Assembly: GCF_000317475.1 (NCBI RefSeq)
Contig: NC_019729.1
Span: forward strand, 310,001 to 374,000
Length of the DNA stretch: 64,000 bases
From: Oscillatoria nigro-viridis PCC 7112
Lineage (GTDB): Bacteria; Cyanobacteriota; Cyanobacteriia; Cyanobacteriales; Microcoleaceae
Reading direction: 5' to 3'
Position numbers and translations under genes: made by a program. The notes under the pieces were generated by a model. The model was not told the DNA's origin. It saw only the letters and a program-made list of their open reading frames with translations, and made no database searches. This document shows, piece by piece, positions 8,722 to 17,786 of this stretch; the first letter of the stretch is position 1; every line of letters begins with the position of its first letter.

Positions 8722-10032
8722 TCAACCAGGTTTCATCCCAGAGGGTATGCTTCCTGTTTCAACCAAGGGAGTCGGCTCCAACTTGTCCACAGGCGTAAAT
8801 TTCGGTCAAGCCAACCGTACTTTTTCTTGAGGAGCACACTCAAGATTAATTGCGGCGTTTTCGTCCCGATCTTGGATGTTTCCGCAGTCGGGATTTTGGC
8901 ACACAAATACCCGCTCTGAAAGCTTCATCTGTTGAACATGACTACATTTAGAACAAGTTTTAGAACTGGGATACCAACGGTCAACCAGTTCTACTTTTGT
9001 GCCATAATGAGCCTGTTTATAAGTTAGCTGACGACGGATTTCGTAAAAACAATTATTACTGATATTACTGACCGCATCAGCCAACTTACTATTAGCCATC
9101 ATCCCTGAAACATTCAAATCCTCAATCCGAATAGTTTCAGCTTTCCGACTTAAATCCGTCGTCATTTTCTGCGTTGTATCTTGCCTGATATTAGCAAGAT
9201 GCGCGTGTTGACGTGCCAATTCTTTGTAAAATTTACGAGCATTATTTGATGCCTTGATTTTAAGTTTTTTGTTCCCAAGAACCTTGTGACGATTACGCCA
9301 TTGAAGTTTGCCTAGCTTGGTTTTCGCTGTTTTTGTGGCAATCGGCATATCGTATACTGAACCATCGGAACAAGTCGCTAAAGCTTTGACGCCCAAATCA
9401 ACACCAATCTTTTGTATGGGGTGAATAATGGGCGGAATTTTCTCAGCATCCAAAACGAATGAAACAAACCATCGATCGGCAGTCCTAGAAATTGTAAATG
9501 TTGGAGAACTGCACGTAAAGTCGATTCGTTCTTTCAATCTAAATGTTGACAATCCTGGCAATTTAATTTGTTGACCGGGGTAGATTGTCACTCGATTGGT
9601 AAACGGTAAAGCAGGTTGACCGGGTGTGGGGTAGATTCCCGATGTTTTGTAAACGGTAAAAGAGTCGCCTTTTTTCTTAGTTTTATTTTGTGGAAACTCG
9701 GCTAATCCTTTACGCCATCAGCCAAAAGCATTTTTCAGAGCGATAAATGCAGACTGATAAACAGTCGATGGATATTTCTTCATCCATGAGTTTTCAGCCT
9801 CTGACATTATGACTTGAGTAAATACTTTTTTGATGGCATCAATCCGTTTCGAGTCACTGGCTTTAATACCTTCAAATCCCCAACTTGACTGGATCAGATT
9901 TAAAGCAAAATTGTACACCCAACGCTTAAAACCAGCGTTCCCACGCATCTGCGAGGTTTCCACCTTATTAAGTTTTAGTTCACGTTTGATGGCGTACATT
10001 TTTGACCACATTAAAGTTATCGGGAAGAGCAA
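8722..10032 (-). pseudogene. tnpB: Stand-alone tnpB (IS200/IS605-IS1341 type) with in-frame TGA codons
   Basis: TnpB is the RNA-guided RuvC nuclease of IS605-type elements. One continuous frame runs from about 10032 (more likely ATG 9999, MYAIKRELKLNK) to 8722 but contains TGA at 9720-9718 and at 8808-8806. Sequence on both sides of each stop is family-like: KNAFG then WRKGLAEFPQ at the first; after the second, PKFTPVDKLEPTPLVETG. All three RuvC acidic residues are present (IGVDLGVKA, IRIEDLN, DRDENAAINL), as is the four-Cys zinc ribbon (CSKC and CQNPDCG). No tnpA is adjacent. The simplest reading is a recently inactivated gene. The piece 9591-8806 could still be translated as a truncated 261-residue protein. 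Confidence 0.85.
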
Positions 10033-10060
10033 GTATGAGTAAGTTTAACAAAGTTTTTGG

Positions 10061-10429
10061 CTATTTAGTTGAACTATCTCCCGGTAGCGAAGGCCACCGC
10101 ACAGTCACGATTACCGAATCCTCCTCGGCAGACCAATAATGAGGCACTCCCGGCAGCCAGAGAGCATAATCTCCTTCGCGAGAAAGCAAGATTTCTTGCT
10201 CTGGAAATTGCAGCCGAAAGCGCCCTTTTACCAGGATAGAAAGCGTCGTGGCTTGTGCATTTACCGCCCACTGAGTCCTGCAATCTCCGGCGGGGTGAGT
10301 GCCCCATTTTACCTCTAAAACTGAAGTCGATCGCGGGTCATCGCCCGGCGTCATAAAGTGACCCGCAAACCAACCGCCCCGACTTGCACCTTCAGCGCCC
10401 GCATTTCCGAAAACCACTTGAGATGACAT
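10061..10429 (-). CDS. Cupin-fold protein
   Basis: 122 residues, cytoplasmic. The pattern is that of a single cupin domain: GTHPAGDCRTQWAVNAQ at about residues 43-60, a ILVKGRFRLQFPEQEILL strand pair, then GDYALWLPGVPHYWSAEEDS with a Gly-Asp turn and His in the second motif. The usual metal-binding His pattern is incomplete in the first motif, so it may be a sugar- or ligand-binding cupin rather than an enzyme. The start at ATG 10429 gives a plausible N-terminus. It lies beside the decayed tnpB; nothing in the neighbourhood suggests a pathway. Confidence 0.7.
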   Translation of the reverse strand: MSSQVVFGNAGAEGASRGGWFAGHFMTPGDDPRSTSVLEVKWGTHPAGDCRTQWAVNAQATTLSILVKGRFRLQFPEQEILLSREGDYALWLPGVPHYWSAEEDSVIVTVRWPSLPGDSSTK

Positions 10430-10570
10430 CAGTTAATCAGGTAAACAACAAATAGGTTGAGAGTACAAACTCTACGTTTTGTACTCAAGGACATCCCGCT
10501 CGATCGCTCGTGTCGTAGGGACACTCCAAGAGTCCATAGGTGTCAACTTAACGTACAACCGATAGTCCGA

Positions 10571-10679
10571 CAGGGGTTGAAACCCCTGCCTCAAAGCTAA
10601 AGTCGTCGGTCGCCGACTAATGAGTTTTTCAGTCCTCTTTGAGAGGACTTTCGCTATGAGACAGGGAATTCATTCCCTG
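10571..10679. repeat. Block of four consecutive perfect hairpins
   Basis: Four palindromes sit in 109 bases: 10571-10588 (CAGGGGTTGAAACCCCTG), 10605-10617 (GTCGGTCGCCGAC), 10631-10649 (AGTCCTCTTTGAGAGGACT) and 10662-10679 (CAGGGAATTCATTCCCTG). GTCCG at 10565 and CGGAC at 10685 may close the block. No ORF; this is the main content of the 10430-10802 gap. Confidence 0.75.
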
Positions 10680-10802
10680 GCGGACTAACGGGTGGGCGGG
10701 AGGATTGGTGGACAAAAAGCTTAAGTTGAACACCTATGGGCTTGTCCTAAGTCCCTACACTCGCCGTGTCCCTACAAGGGCTTAAGACCAAAAGTGCGAT
10801 AC

Positions 10803-11495
10803 TTACTTGCGGCCAGAAGATTGACCTTCCGTCGTCGCTATTTCCCCTGTTTCCATCCACTGCTTAAAGCGACGTAAATCATCTGCAATTTGCTGTTCGG
10901 GAGCTTCGCCAAATAGTTTAGCAGCACCAGCACCAATTGCACCGCCCGGAGGGTTGTATTCGATGACAACTTTTACCTCAGTACCGCGTCCCGCTGGTGC
11001 AGGTTGAAAGCGCACAAAGCCAGAATTGTCAACATCAGCTCCTTCCACAGACGCCCAAGCAATTAAGCGATTTTCTTCTTCGCGGACAATCTCTGCATCC
11101 CATTCCACACTATTGTCCATCGGCGCGCTGGCAATCCAGTGAGAACGTTTTTCATCAATGACCGTAACGTGTTTGAGATGCTTCATAAACCGAGGTAAAT
11201 TTTCAAAATTGCGCCATAAACGGTACAATTCATCAGCCGGTTTGTCGATCGTCACCGTCTTTTCAACTTTAATGCTTTGATTCGGATCTGCTGCCGACTG
11301 CAAACCCTCCACAACCCCCAGCCCGCGCGCCGCTAAACCGCCGCCCGCAACCGCCAGCAAAGCACCTCGCAAAGAACGCTGCGACAAACCAAAAAGCACC
11401 AGCGCCCCGCCACCAATTAAAGATGCCCAGCGTTCGGTATCGCTGGTGTTAGTTGGGTTTTTTTTGTCGGAATTTGTCATTGAACTAGATTCCAT
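10803..11495 (-). CDS. SRPBCC-domain protein with membrane-like N-terminal segment
   Basis: 230 residues. Residues 25-65 are hydrophobic and Gly/Ala-rich (LIGGGALVLFGLSQRSLRGA and onwards), resembling the short YgaP/DUF2892-type membrane pair. Residues 75-220 are a START/polyketide-cyclase (SRPBCC) domain with VEKTVTIDKPADELYRLWRN, FMKHLKHVTVIDEKRSHW and the C-terminal helix EQQIADDLRRFKQWMETGEI. Such proteins bind hydrophobic ligands; none can be named here. It begins 18 bases after the stop of the baeRF-like gene on the same strand, so the two probably form an operon. Confidence 0.78.
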   Translation of the reverse strand: MESSSMTNSDKKNPTNTSDTERWASLIGGGALVLFGLSQRSLRGALLAVAGGGLAARGLGVVEGLQSAADPNQSIKVEKTVTIDKPADELYRLWRNFENLPRFMKHLKHVTVIDEKRSHWIASAPMDNSVEWDAEIVREEENRLIAWASVEGADVDNSGFVRFQPAPAGRGTEVKVVIEYNPPGGAIGAGAAKLFGEAPEQQIADDLRRFKQWMETGEIATTEGQSSGRK

Positions 11496-11513
11496 TGCTT
11501 TAAGCCTGGTAAA

Positions 11514-12677
11514 TTAATAGCGAAAAATAGCAGCTAAAGGCCCCTTGTCCGGCACTTGTTCCGGCGGCACCGCGTAAACAGTTCCGCCGTTGAGAATAGT
11601 TTGAATTGCTGCCGCATTCAACAAATCTTCGTCGCCCAATTCTGCATCTGGGTGGATTTGCACCGCGTTCGTATCGGGATTAAAAGTACCCCACTGTTGA
11701 ACGCCAAGAGCAACAAACAGTCGATCGACCCGTCCAAAATAAGCAGCCGAAACAGCTTCTTTCAAATCGGCAGAAATTTTATCGCTTCCTGTCAGATCGC
11801 GGTATTGTGCGATCGCCTCTGACAGAGCCTGCAAAAACAAAGGTTCCACCAGCGGCAAAGCTTCTGCCCGCAACTCTTCCGGCTTGAGAAGTTTCTGATT
11901 GCCTCTAATTCCTTCTTCAACTAAATGCGGGTAGGTATTGGCTTCTCGGTAAAGCGGGAGCAAATACTCAACTCCAGCTAACACTAAAGGAGCTTTTTTA
12001 TTGTGCAAATATTTTTGCAGCGTCGCATCGATTATGTGGAAATACTGCAATATTTCCTGCTGGGGATCATCTCGATCCGGACTTCCTTGGCCGTGAAAAC
12101 TTCCCGGATGCTGAGCAGGATTATTAGTGCCTCCTTTTGAAGTAGCAATCCGATACTGACCTTCTTTAGAAGTAGGGTCAGATTGCAGAGCCTCCTCAAG
12201 GCTTTTCGGCAAGTCTTCAACTTCAACTTCCCTAGCACTATAAGCAGTACACTCAATCAGTCTCACTTGCTTTTGACTGAGAGCTAAAACATAAAATAAA
12301 TTATCTCCTGTCAGCAGAGGCATCAGCGGTTTGACGTGAAAATTGTCGCTCACCACCACTAATTCCTCAAAATTAACCGGACAGCTATAGTATCGGAAAA
12401 ATCCCGAACCGACAAAAATAGCCAGCAGATTGCTTTGATTTTCCCAAAATTTTTCCCGGTCAATTTCTGCTCGAACTGGATCTAGCAATTCCACCGCTTC
12501 TTTCTTATCAAATCCGTACTCTACTATTTTGTCTTCAGCCTCTTTGATTAAATTTTTGAACCGAATCGGATTTTGTTGAATTTCTGTTCCTTGAGCGACT
12601 GGCATATAAATTGAGGCGCACAATCCAGGAGATTGTTGTACCAGCGCTTTGAGTTCCTCTACAGATATTAAATTCAC
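11514..12677 (-). CDS. baeRF-like (archaeo-eukaryotic release-factor-related) protein
   Basis: 387 residues resembling the bacterial eRF1-like proteins called baeRF: an N-terminal LKALVQQSPGLCASIYMPV segment, a middle domain with LLAIFVGSGFFRYYSCP and FYVLALSQKQVRLIEC, and a C-terminal domain with LVLAGVEYLLPLYREAN and a final AIQTILNGGTVYAV strand. baeRF proteins are proposed to act on stalled ribosomes or stress translation, but this is inference from the family. Cytoplasmic, no signal peptide. It is first in an apparent two-gene operon with the SRPBCC protein. Confidence 0.65.
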   Translation of the reverse strand: MNLISVEELKALVQQSPGLCASIYMPVAQGTEIQQNPIRFKNLIKEAEDKIVEYGFDKKEAVELLDPVRAEIDREKFWENQSNLLAIFVGSGFFRYYSCPVNFEELVVVSDNFHVKPLMPLLTGDNLFYVLALSQKQVRLIECTAYSAREVEVEDLPKSLEEALQSDPTSKEGQYRIATSKGGTNNPAQHPGSFHGQGSPDRDDPQQEILQYFHIIDATLQKYLHNKKAPLVLAGVEYLLPLYREANTYPHLVEEGIRGNQKLLKPEELRAEALPLVEPLFLQALSEAIAQYRDLTGSDKISADLKEAVSAAYFGRVDRLFVALGVQQWGTFNPDTNAVQIHPDAELGDEDLLNAAAIQTILNGGTVYAVPPEQVPDKGPLAAIFRY

Positions 12678-12777
12678 CGCTGAAACTCCTTTTCTAATCA
12701 GGGGTTGTGTAATGAAAACAACCGATTCTTTAAAATGTATCTCTCCTGACGTGGCTCCTGCGTCTGCCTAAAGTAAG

Positions 12778-12853
12778 GATCGGCTGCTGTAGAGCATTTC
12801 ATCCCCGAACTAACACGGGGTTTGCAGCCGCTGTTCCAATCGAACTGCCGATC
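12778..12853. other. Nested inverted repeats, possible structured element
   Basis: GATCGGC at 12778-12784 pairs with GCCGATC at 12847-12853. Inside, GGCTGC (12783-12788) can pair with GCAGCC (12824-12829), and CCCCG (12803-12807) with CGGGG (12816-12820). It lies in the divergent region between the baeRF-like gene and the 12933 gene. It could be a small RNA, a leader structure or a decayed repeat; the sequence alone does not decide. Confidence 0.35.
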
Positions 12854-12932
12854 ACCTAAGATAGACGGCGCTAACTCGGCCGCAACTCTACCATAATTTA
12901 GTTTAGTCGGGTTCCAATGCTCGTTATATCTG

Positions 12933-13610
12933 ATGAAAACAAAACTGTTTCTGGGTTTGCTGTGGGCAACATTTATTGCCTACACCTTGCTGCTAGCTCC
13001 TCTCGATCGACCCGGAACGCTAACAGTTATGGAAAAAATGCTCAAATTCCAGCTAGAAGGAATTAACCCCTACCTTGTCACTGTATTCGCTCTCATGGGA
13101 GTGTGGCCGATGGTCTACGCTTGCCTCCTATTCATTGATGAGAGAACCCAAAATATATCCGCTTGGCCTGCTTTCATCGCTGCCAACGGCGCCGGCATCA
13201 TCGGCTTAATTCCCTACTTACTCCTCCGCCAGCCCCAGGCACAATTTTCCGGGCGCAAAGATATGTCGGTCAAAATATCAGACTCCCGCTGGACAGGCAT
13301 TGTACTTTTACTAACTACTATCTGGCTGTTAGCTTGGGCTTGGTTAAATGGAGATTGGGGAGATTATGTCAAGCAGTGGCAGTCAATTCCTTTTGTGCAT
13401 TTAATAACTTGGGATTGTTGCTTGATGGCTGTAATATTTTCCTCACTTTTGGGAGACGACATGGCACGCCGCGGACTCTCGGACGATCGCATTTTTTGGG
13501 CAGTCTCTCTAGTTCCGCTGTTAGGGCCGCTAGTTTATCTTTGTCTGCGCCCCCCTCTGCCAGAATCTCCAACAGAAATCGCCACTTTCCCACTCACAGC
13601 CGGAAATTGA
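12933..13610 (+). CDS. Conserved multi-pass membrane protein, function unknown
   Basis: 225 residues with about six hydrophobic segments: residues 4-22 (LFLGLLWATFIAYTLLLAP), 48-70, 80-100, 122-140, 155-172 and 187-206 (FWAVSLVPLLGPLVYLCLRP). The C-terminal half, including SSLLGDDMARRGLSDDRIFW, resembles cyanobacterial proteins annotated with DUF2834-like domains, but I do not recognise a defined function. There are no catalytic motifs or large loops. It is transcribed alone and divergently from the baeRF-like gene. The ATG at 12933 places the first helix directly at the N-terminus. Confidence 0.65.
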   Translation: MKTKLFLGLLWATFIAYTLLLAPLDRPGTLTVMEKMLKFQLEGINPYLVTVFALMGVWPMVYACLLFIDERTQNISAWPAFIAANGAGIIGLIPYLLLRQPQAQFSGRKDMSVKISDSRWTGIVLLLTTIWLLAWAWLNGDWGDYVKQWQSIPFVHLITWDCCLMAVIFSSLLGDDMARRGLSDDRIFWAVSLVPLLGPLVYLCLRPPLPESPTEIATFPLTAGN

Positions 13611-13696
13611 AACAGTGAAAAATTTGGTAGTTTCAAGATTTAATGATATAGGAGTAAAGTTTATTTCCTTCTCGTCTGCTCGTGCCTGCCTCTCCA

Positions 13697-13723
13697 ACGA
13701 AAGCGTTAAGGGCATTGGTGTAG
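13697..13723 (+). pseudogene. Short remnant resembling the end of a WD40-repeat gene
   Basis: The plus strand reads TKALRALV-stop and matches, base for base over most of its length, the end of the larger remnant at 14396-14551. Too short to stand alone; notable because the two copies flank the methyltransferase gene. Confidence 0.3.
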
Positions 13724-13792
13724 TCTGTGCGTAGCGCGGACAAAAATTGTAATTGTCCTGAAAATCTCGATCGACACTTGTGAGGTGACTCT

Positions 13793-14392
13793 GTGGAGCC
13801 AAATGATACATCTGCCCGCTACGACCGAATTGCCCAATGGTGGCAAACTCAGCATCAAGATTCAACCTACGGGATTGCTCAATTAGAACGGGCGATTAAA
13901 TTTACTTCTAAGCAGCACGCAGCACTTGATGTCGGGTGTGGAAGCAGCGGACGTTTTATCAACAGTTTATCCAAGCATGGATTTGGGGCTGAAGGACTTG
14001 ATATTTCTAGGGAAATGATCGATTTAGCCCAGCGGCTACATCCAGAAATCACGTTTTACCGGGAAGACATTTGTGATTGGCTGCCGCCGAAACTTTACAG
14101 CCTGATTGCAGCGTGGGACAGCACGTTTCATCTGCCAATCAACAAGCAAGCGCCTGTGATACAAAAGCTATGCGATGCGCTTGAACCCGATGGAGTGCTT
14201 CTATTCACTTGTGGCGGCGGACATACAAGCAGCGAGGTTTCGGGAGCATTTCAAGGTCAAGAATTTGATTACAGCACTTTGGGTGTAGATACTTTCCTGC
14301 AAATTCTGGTTGACCATCATTGCACCTGCCGCCATCTCGAATATGACCAGTATCCTGAAAATCATGTTTATATAATTGCCCAAAAGACCTAA
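13793..14392 (+). CDS. Class I SAM-dependent methyltransferase
   Basis: 199 residues with a Rossmann methyltransferase core: motif I ALDVGCGSSGRFINS at about residues 43-57, the acidic residue after strand 2 in GAEGLDISREMIDLA, motif II/III DICDWLPPKLYSLIAAWDS and LEPDGVLLFTCGG. Substrate unknown; small-molecule methyltransferases of this length are common. The start is a GTG at 13793, and no in-frame ATG gives a complete motif I. The gene is bounded on both sides by fragments of the same WD40-type gene end, suggesting it was inserted into, or captured next to, a decayed repeat-protein gene. Confidence 0.8.
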   Translation: MEPNDTSARYDRIAQWWQTQHQDSTYGIAQLERAIKFTSKQHAALDVGCGSSGRFINSLSKHGFGAEGLDISREMIDLAQRLHPEITFYREDICDWLPPKLYSLIAAWDSTFHLPINKQAPVIQKLCDALEPDGVLLFTCGGGHTSSEVSGAFQGQEFDYSTLGVDTFLQILVDHHCTCRHLEYDQYPENHVYIIAQKT

Positions 14393-14395
14393 TTT

Positions 14396-14551
14396 ATCAT
14401 TCGCACGATTAAGCTGTGGGATGTCGCAACTGGGCGCTGTATTAAGATGTTGATGGGCGATCGCTTGTATGAAGGTATGAATATTCGAGGCCGGGCGGGA
14501 TTGACGAACGCTCAAAAAGCGACATTGAAAGCGTTAGGGGCGTTGGTGTAA
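14396..14551 (+). pseudogene. C-terminal remnant of a WD40/NACHT-type repeat protein
   Basis: The frame from 14396 reads [16 protein letters not shown], then a linker and [16 protein letters not shown] before TAA 14551. This is the last WD40 blade and the characteristic tail of large cyanobacterial WD40-repeat (often NB-ARC) proteins. No start and no upstream blades remain; it follows the methyltransferase stop by three bases. Confidence 0.7.
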
Positions 14552-14800
14552 CGTGTGTCGAGATTAGGGCGATCGCCTTAACTCAGCGCTTAACTTGCGG
14601 ATCTTTAGTGGTGAAATTTGGTAAGATTTTGCAAACAGAGTTCATGCCGCAACAGGTTACGCCATAAGCCATTTAGAGGAAATAGATGTTTTGCTTTTAA
14701 TAAAAAAGCACATTTAAGTTGTACAACTCAAGGCTTTCTGATTCTTGACTCCATTCTGCAATTCCTCATTCACCCATAACCAAAATAGGAGAAATACCTC

Positions 14801-15442
14801 ATGTCTACATTCAAATACAACCGTCTAGACAAGAATAATGCTGCGGTTTTGTTGGTCGATCACCAAACAGGATTGTTCTCTCTCGTGCGCGATATTGGTG
14901 CCGCCGACTTCAAAAATAATGTGCTGGCGCTGGCAAGTGCAGCCAAGTTTTTCAACCTGCCTACAATTTTGACAACTAGCTTTGAGGATGGCCCCAATGG
15001 AGTCATCATGCCTGAACTGAAGGAGAAGTTTCCAGATGCTCCCTTTATTCCGCGTCCCGGACAAATCAACGCTTGGGACAACGAGGACTTTGTTAAAGCA
15101 GTAGAAGCAACAGGCAAAAAGCAATTGATTATTGCCGGAATTGTCACTGATGTATGTGTTACTTTTTGTGCGCTTTCGGCATTGGAGGCAGGTTATGAGG
15201 TTTTTGTTGTCACCGATGCTTCTGGAACCTTCGATGAAGCCTGTCGCTATGCAGCTTGGGATCGAATGTCTCGTGCTGGAGTTCAGTTGGTCAATTGGTT
15301 TAGCGTTGTGTGTGAATTGCACCGTGACTGGCGCAACGATATTGAAGGACTGGGTAGTCTGTTAGCAGGGTTTATTCCTGACTACAAAAACCTGATGACT
15401 AGCTATGCAGCAACGACTAAGGCTGGATCTCCCAGCAAGTAG
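14801..15442 (+). CDS. Isochorismatase-family cysteine hydrolase (YcaC-like)
   Basis: 213 residues. The fold and catalytic residues of the isochorismatase superfamily are visible: D20 in AVLLVDHQTGL, a Lys in the KKQLIIAGIV strand, and the nucleophile C119 in GIVTDVCVTF. EVFVVTDASGTFDE follows, and a C-terminal LVNWFSVVCELHRDWRND typical of the YcaC subgroup. These enzymes hydrolyse amide- or imide-like bonds; the substrate is unknown. A good AGGAG site lies 11 bases before the ATG. The next gene encodes an ABM-domain membrane protein on the same strand, 312 bases away. Confidence 0.85.
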   Translation: MSTFKYNRLDKNNAAVLLVDHQTGLFSLVRDIGAADFKNNVLALASAAKFFNLPTILTTSFEDGPNGVIMPELKEKFPDAPFIPRPGQINAWDNEDFVKAVEATGKKQLIIAGIVTDVCVTFCALSALEAGYEVFVVTDASGTFDEACRYAAWDRMSRAGVQLVNWFSVVCELHRDWRNDIEGLGSLLAGFIPDYKNLMTSYAATTKAGSPSK

Positions 15443-15754
15443 TGAGAAAGCGCCTCGTTTATTTAGCTCCTGTGTAACTGAGTTAATATTGTCATCGCTA
15501 GGTTATCAATTTTACGTGGAACGTAGCGGTGGCAACTACTTCGTTTTAAGTCACGTAGAGGGTATTTTTAATACCTCTTGTCAATGATTGTAAGTCTTTT
15601 TATAGTCATTTCATTTCATGCCAAAACTTCGCGATCGCATTCGTTAATCTCCCTTCTGTTTCAAGACGTGCTGCCGAAAACTGCCCAGCAATTTGGTGTC
15701 TTTAGGGTGGTTGTTCTGAATAAAACTTTTCTCTCAGTTAATTCTCTAAATTCT
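15443..15754 (+). other. Gap without a recognisable gene
   Basis: An ORF from 15578 runs in frame into the following gene, but its first 59 codons look non-coding and lack family similarity. A weak hairpin (GAGGGTATT with AATACCTC) lies at about 15558-15577. Nothing else is seen. Confidence 0.5.
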
Positions 15755-16336
15755 ATGTTGGAAGAACCGTTGGCGAGCAATACCAGTGAAGAAAACTATC
15801 TAGTCACCGCTGTGATCTCTCATGTCGTGAAACCGGGGCGCGAGGAAGGTTACGAAGCCTGGTTTCATGGCATCGCCGCAGATGCACGAAAATTCAAAGG
15901 ACATCTGGGTGTGAGCACTATTCGACCCCAGCATCACGCCCATCCTGAGTACGTGGTCATTCTCAAGTTCGATTGCTACGACAATCTCAAGGCCTGGTTA
16001 GAATCTGATGTTCGGCGAGAGTGGATTGAGCGATTGCAGCCTTTGATTGAAAAGCCAGAAGATATTCAAACCCTGACCGGATTGGAAACCTGGTTTACGC
16101 TGCCCAATAAATCGATGAAGGCTCCACCCCCTCGCTACAAAATGGCGTTAGTTACATGGTTGGGAGTGTTTTTTACCATTTCTATTCTCAATCGTTTGCT
16201 GGTACCGCTACTATCAGGGCTTCCTGCCTTGCTCACATCTCTGATGATTACAGGTCTGACTGTGATCCTGCTCACCTATTTAGTCATGCCGCGCTTAACA
16301 CAATTATTTCGCAAATGGCTATATCCCATTCCCTAA
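15755..16336 (+). CDS. Antibiotic-biosynthesis-monooxygenase-like domain with C-terminal membrane helices
   Basis: 193 residues from ATG 15755. Residues about 15-105 form an ABM-like ferredoxin fold (VTAVISHVVKPGREEGYEAW, GHLGVSTIRP, EYVVILKFDCYDNLKAWLES). Residues 130-185 contain two membrane helices (MALVTWLGVFFTISILNRLL and LMITGLTVILLTYLVM). This ABM-plus-two-helix layout is common in bacteria; the substrate is unknown. The later start was preferred because the ABM fold begins shortly after it and the upstream extension is low quality. A terminator-like hairpin follows the stop. Confidence 0.75.
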   Translation: MLEEPLASNTSEENYLVTAVISHVVKPGREEGYEAWFHGIAADARKFKGHLGVSTIRPQHHAHPEYVVILKFDCYDNLKAWLESDVRREWIERLQPLIEKPEDIQTLTGLETWFTLPNKSMKAPPPRYKMALVTWLGVFFTISILNRLLVPLLSGLPALLTSLMITGLTVILLTYLVMPRLTQLFRKWLYPIP

Positions 16337-16351
16337 AGTAAACAAACAAAA

Positions 16352-16370
16352 CCCGCTAGATGCGGGCTGA
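16352..16370 (+). terminator. Hairpin after the ABM gene
   Basis: CCCGC-TAGAT-GCGGG at 16352-16366 is followed by CTGAATTTT, a short GC hairpin with a weak T tract 15 bases after the stop. Confidence 0.45.
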
Positions 16371-16399
16371 ATTTTAAGAATTACAATTTAACTCCCTAC

Positions 16400-16500
16400 T
16401 AGGACTTACGCAGAAACCGGGTTTTTTAGGACAATAGTGCATTTGAGACTTTAATCCTGGTGAAAAACCCGGTTTCTTTGGTATTTATGCGTAAGTCCTA
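16400..16500. repeat. 101-bp inverted-repeat element, AGAAACCGGGTTTTT family
   Basis: The outer arms TAGGACTTACGCA (16400-16412) and TGCGTAAGTCCTA (16488-16500) are exact reverse complements. Inner arms AGAAACCGGGTTTTT and AAAAACCCGGTTTCT pair as well. It sits next to the ctaB stop codon and may serve as its terminator. Related arms occur at 29032-29098 and 45601-45670. Confidence 0.75.
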
Positions 16501-16501
16501 A

Positions 16502-17479
16502 CTACATCACAACTGCACTAATCAAAGTTTGCACATTTTGTACGAGAGCAGTAGTAAAATTATGAGTCACAGGCAAACTGTCAACTACTATGCCAGCGCA
16601 CAATAGCATCAGATAGAGAATAGAGTATTTGAAGAGCGATCGCGCAACAATCTTATCCTCTGGAGTCTGCAACAGCAACCAAGCTTTTTGGGCAAAAATA
16701 GCACCGAGGAAAATAGCTGTTCCGGCATACACCGCGCCGGCTAAATTCAGGGGATAAACTAGCAGCAAAGTTGCAGGAATCATCAATAGCGTGTAAATCC
16801 AAATTTGGCGGGCTGTCTCTTCGTCGCCCTCAATTACCGGTAACATCGGGACGCCTACTTCCTTGTATTCGTCGCGAATCATCATTGCTAATGCCCAAAA
16901 ATGCGGCGGTGTCCACAGGAAGATAATCCCAAACAGCAGCCACGCACCCCAACTCAAATCTCCCGTCACCGCAGCCCACCCAACTAGCGGCGGAATCGCC
17001 CCTGCTGCACCGCCAATGACGATGTTTTGCACGCTGTGGCGCTTCAGCCAGTGGGTGTAAATTAGGACGTAGAAAACGATGCCTGACATTGCTAGCAATG
17101 CGGCTAATAAGTTGGCAACAACTGTGAGCAATGTAAAGGATATTGTAGCTAGGGCGATCGCAAATATCAAAGCATCCCGCTTCTTGACACGCCCGGAAGG
17201 AATCGGCCGCCACCGGGTGCGCTCCATAATATAATCGATGTCGCTGTCGTAAACACAATTAATCGTATTCGCCGAGGCAGAAGCTAAAGCGCCTCCGGTA
17301 ATAGTTGATACCAGCAATAGCGGCTCGACTTCTCCTTTGGCGGCCATCCACATTCCTGCTGATGTGGTGATTAGCAGCAGTAAAATAATTCTGGGTTTTG
17401 TTAGTTGATAGTAACTTTTCACGACTTGCGAAAAGTTTTCGTGGAGGCGGGGGCTATTGTTTGTAAGAACTTCTTGCAT
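16502..17479 (-). CDS. ctaB: Protoheme IX farnesyltransferase CtaB
   Basis: CtaB adds a farnesyl group to heme B to give heme O, the first step of heme A synthesis for aa3-type cytochrome oxidase. The 325-residue integral membrane protein shows the UbiA-family prenyl-diphosphate motif [19 protein letters not shown] near residues 80-98, with [20 protein letters not shown] upstream. A second Asp-rich loop, [20 protein letters not shown], lies near residue 215. About eight to nine transmembrane helices are evident. It lies downstream of ctaA on the same strand; the 306-base gap contains two repeat elements. Confidence 0.95.
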   Translation of the reverse strand: MQEVLTNNSPRLHENFSQVVKSYYQLTKPRIILLLLITTSAGMWMAAKGEVEPLLLVSTITGGALASASANTINCVYDSDIDYIMERTRWRPIPSGRVKKRDALIFAIALATISFTLLTVVANLLAALLAMSGIVFYVLIYTHWLKRHSVQNIVIGGAAGAIPPLVGWAAVTGDLSWGAWLLFGIIFLWTPPHFWALAMMIRDEYKEVGVPMLPVIEGDEETARQIWIYTLLMIPATLLLVYPLNLAGAVYAGTAIFLGAIFAQKAWLLLQTPEDKIVARSLFKYSILYLMLLCAGIVVDSLPVTHNFTTALVQNVQTLISAVVM

Positions 17480-17527
17480 CGGTTATTAGTTGTTAGTTGT
17501 TAGTTGTCAGTTAGTTGTCATTGGTTC

Positions 17528-17736
17528 GTAGGGGCGGGTTTTACGAGAGATATCTGCCGTAGCTAAAAGGATTAATAAACCCGCCCCCACCGACGAGAGA
17601 TAAATCAGCCCTCTCTTACTCAAGGAATAGATAAATCTGCGTTTTATATCCTGTCCGGTTGATTGGTGCTTGTATGGGCGGGGCGGGTTTATGAAACTGT
17701 TGGCTTTTATCGAGAATCATGGTGAACCCGCCCCTA
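17528..17736. repeat. Two GTAGGGGCGGGTTT inverted-repeat elements
   Basis: The first element has arms at 17528-17541 and 17577-17590. The second has arms at 17672-17690 and 17724-17736. Both are bounded by GGGGCGGGTT and its complement, an arrangement common for cyanobacterial MITE-like repeats. They fill the gap between ctaB and ctaA, together with TTAGTTG short repeats at about 17484-17520. Confidence 0.65.
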
Positions 17737-17786
17737 CAAGACCTTGGATTATAATAATAACGATGCTACCGGACATAATATTACTC

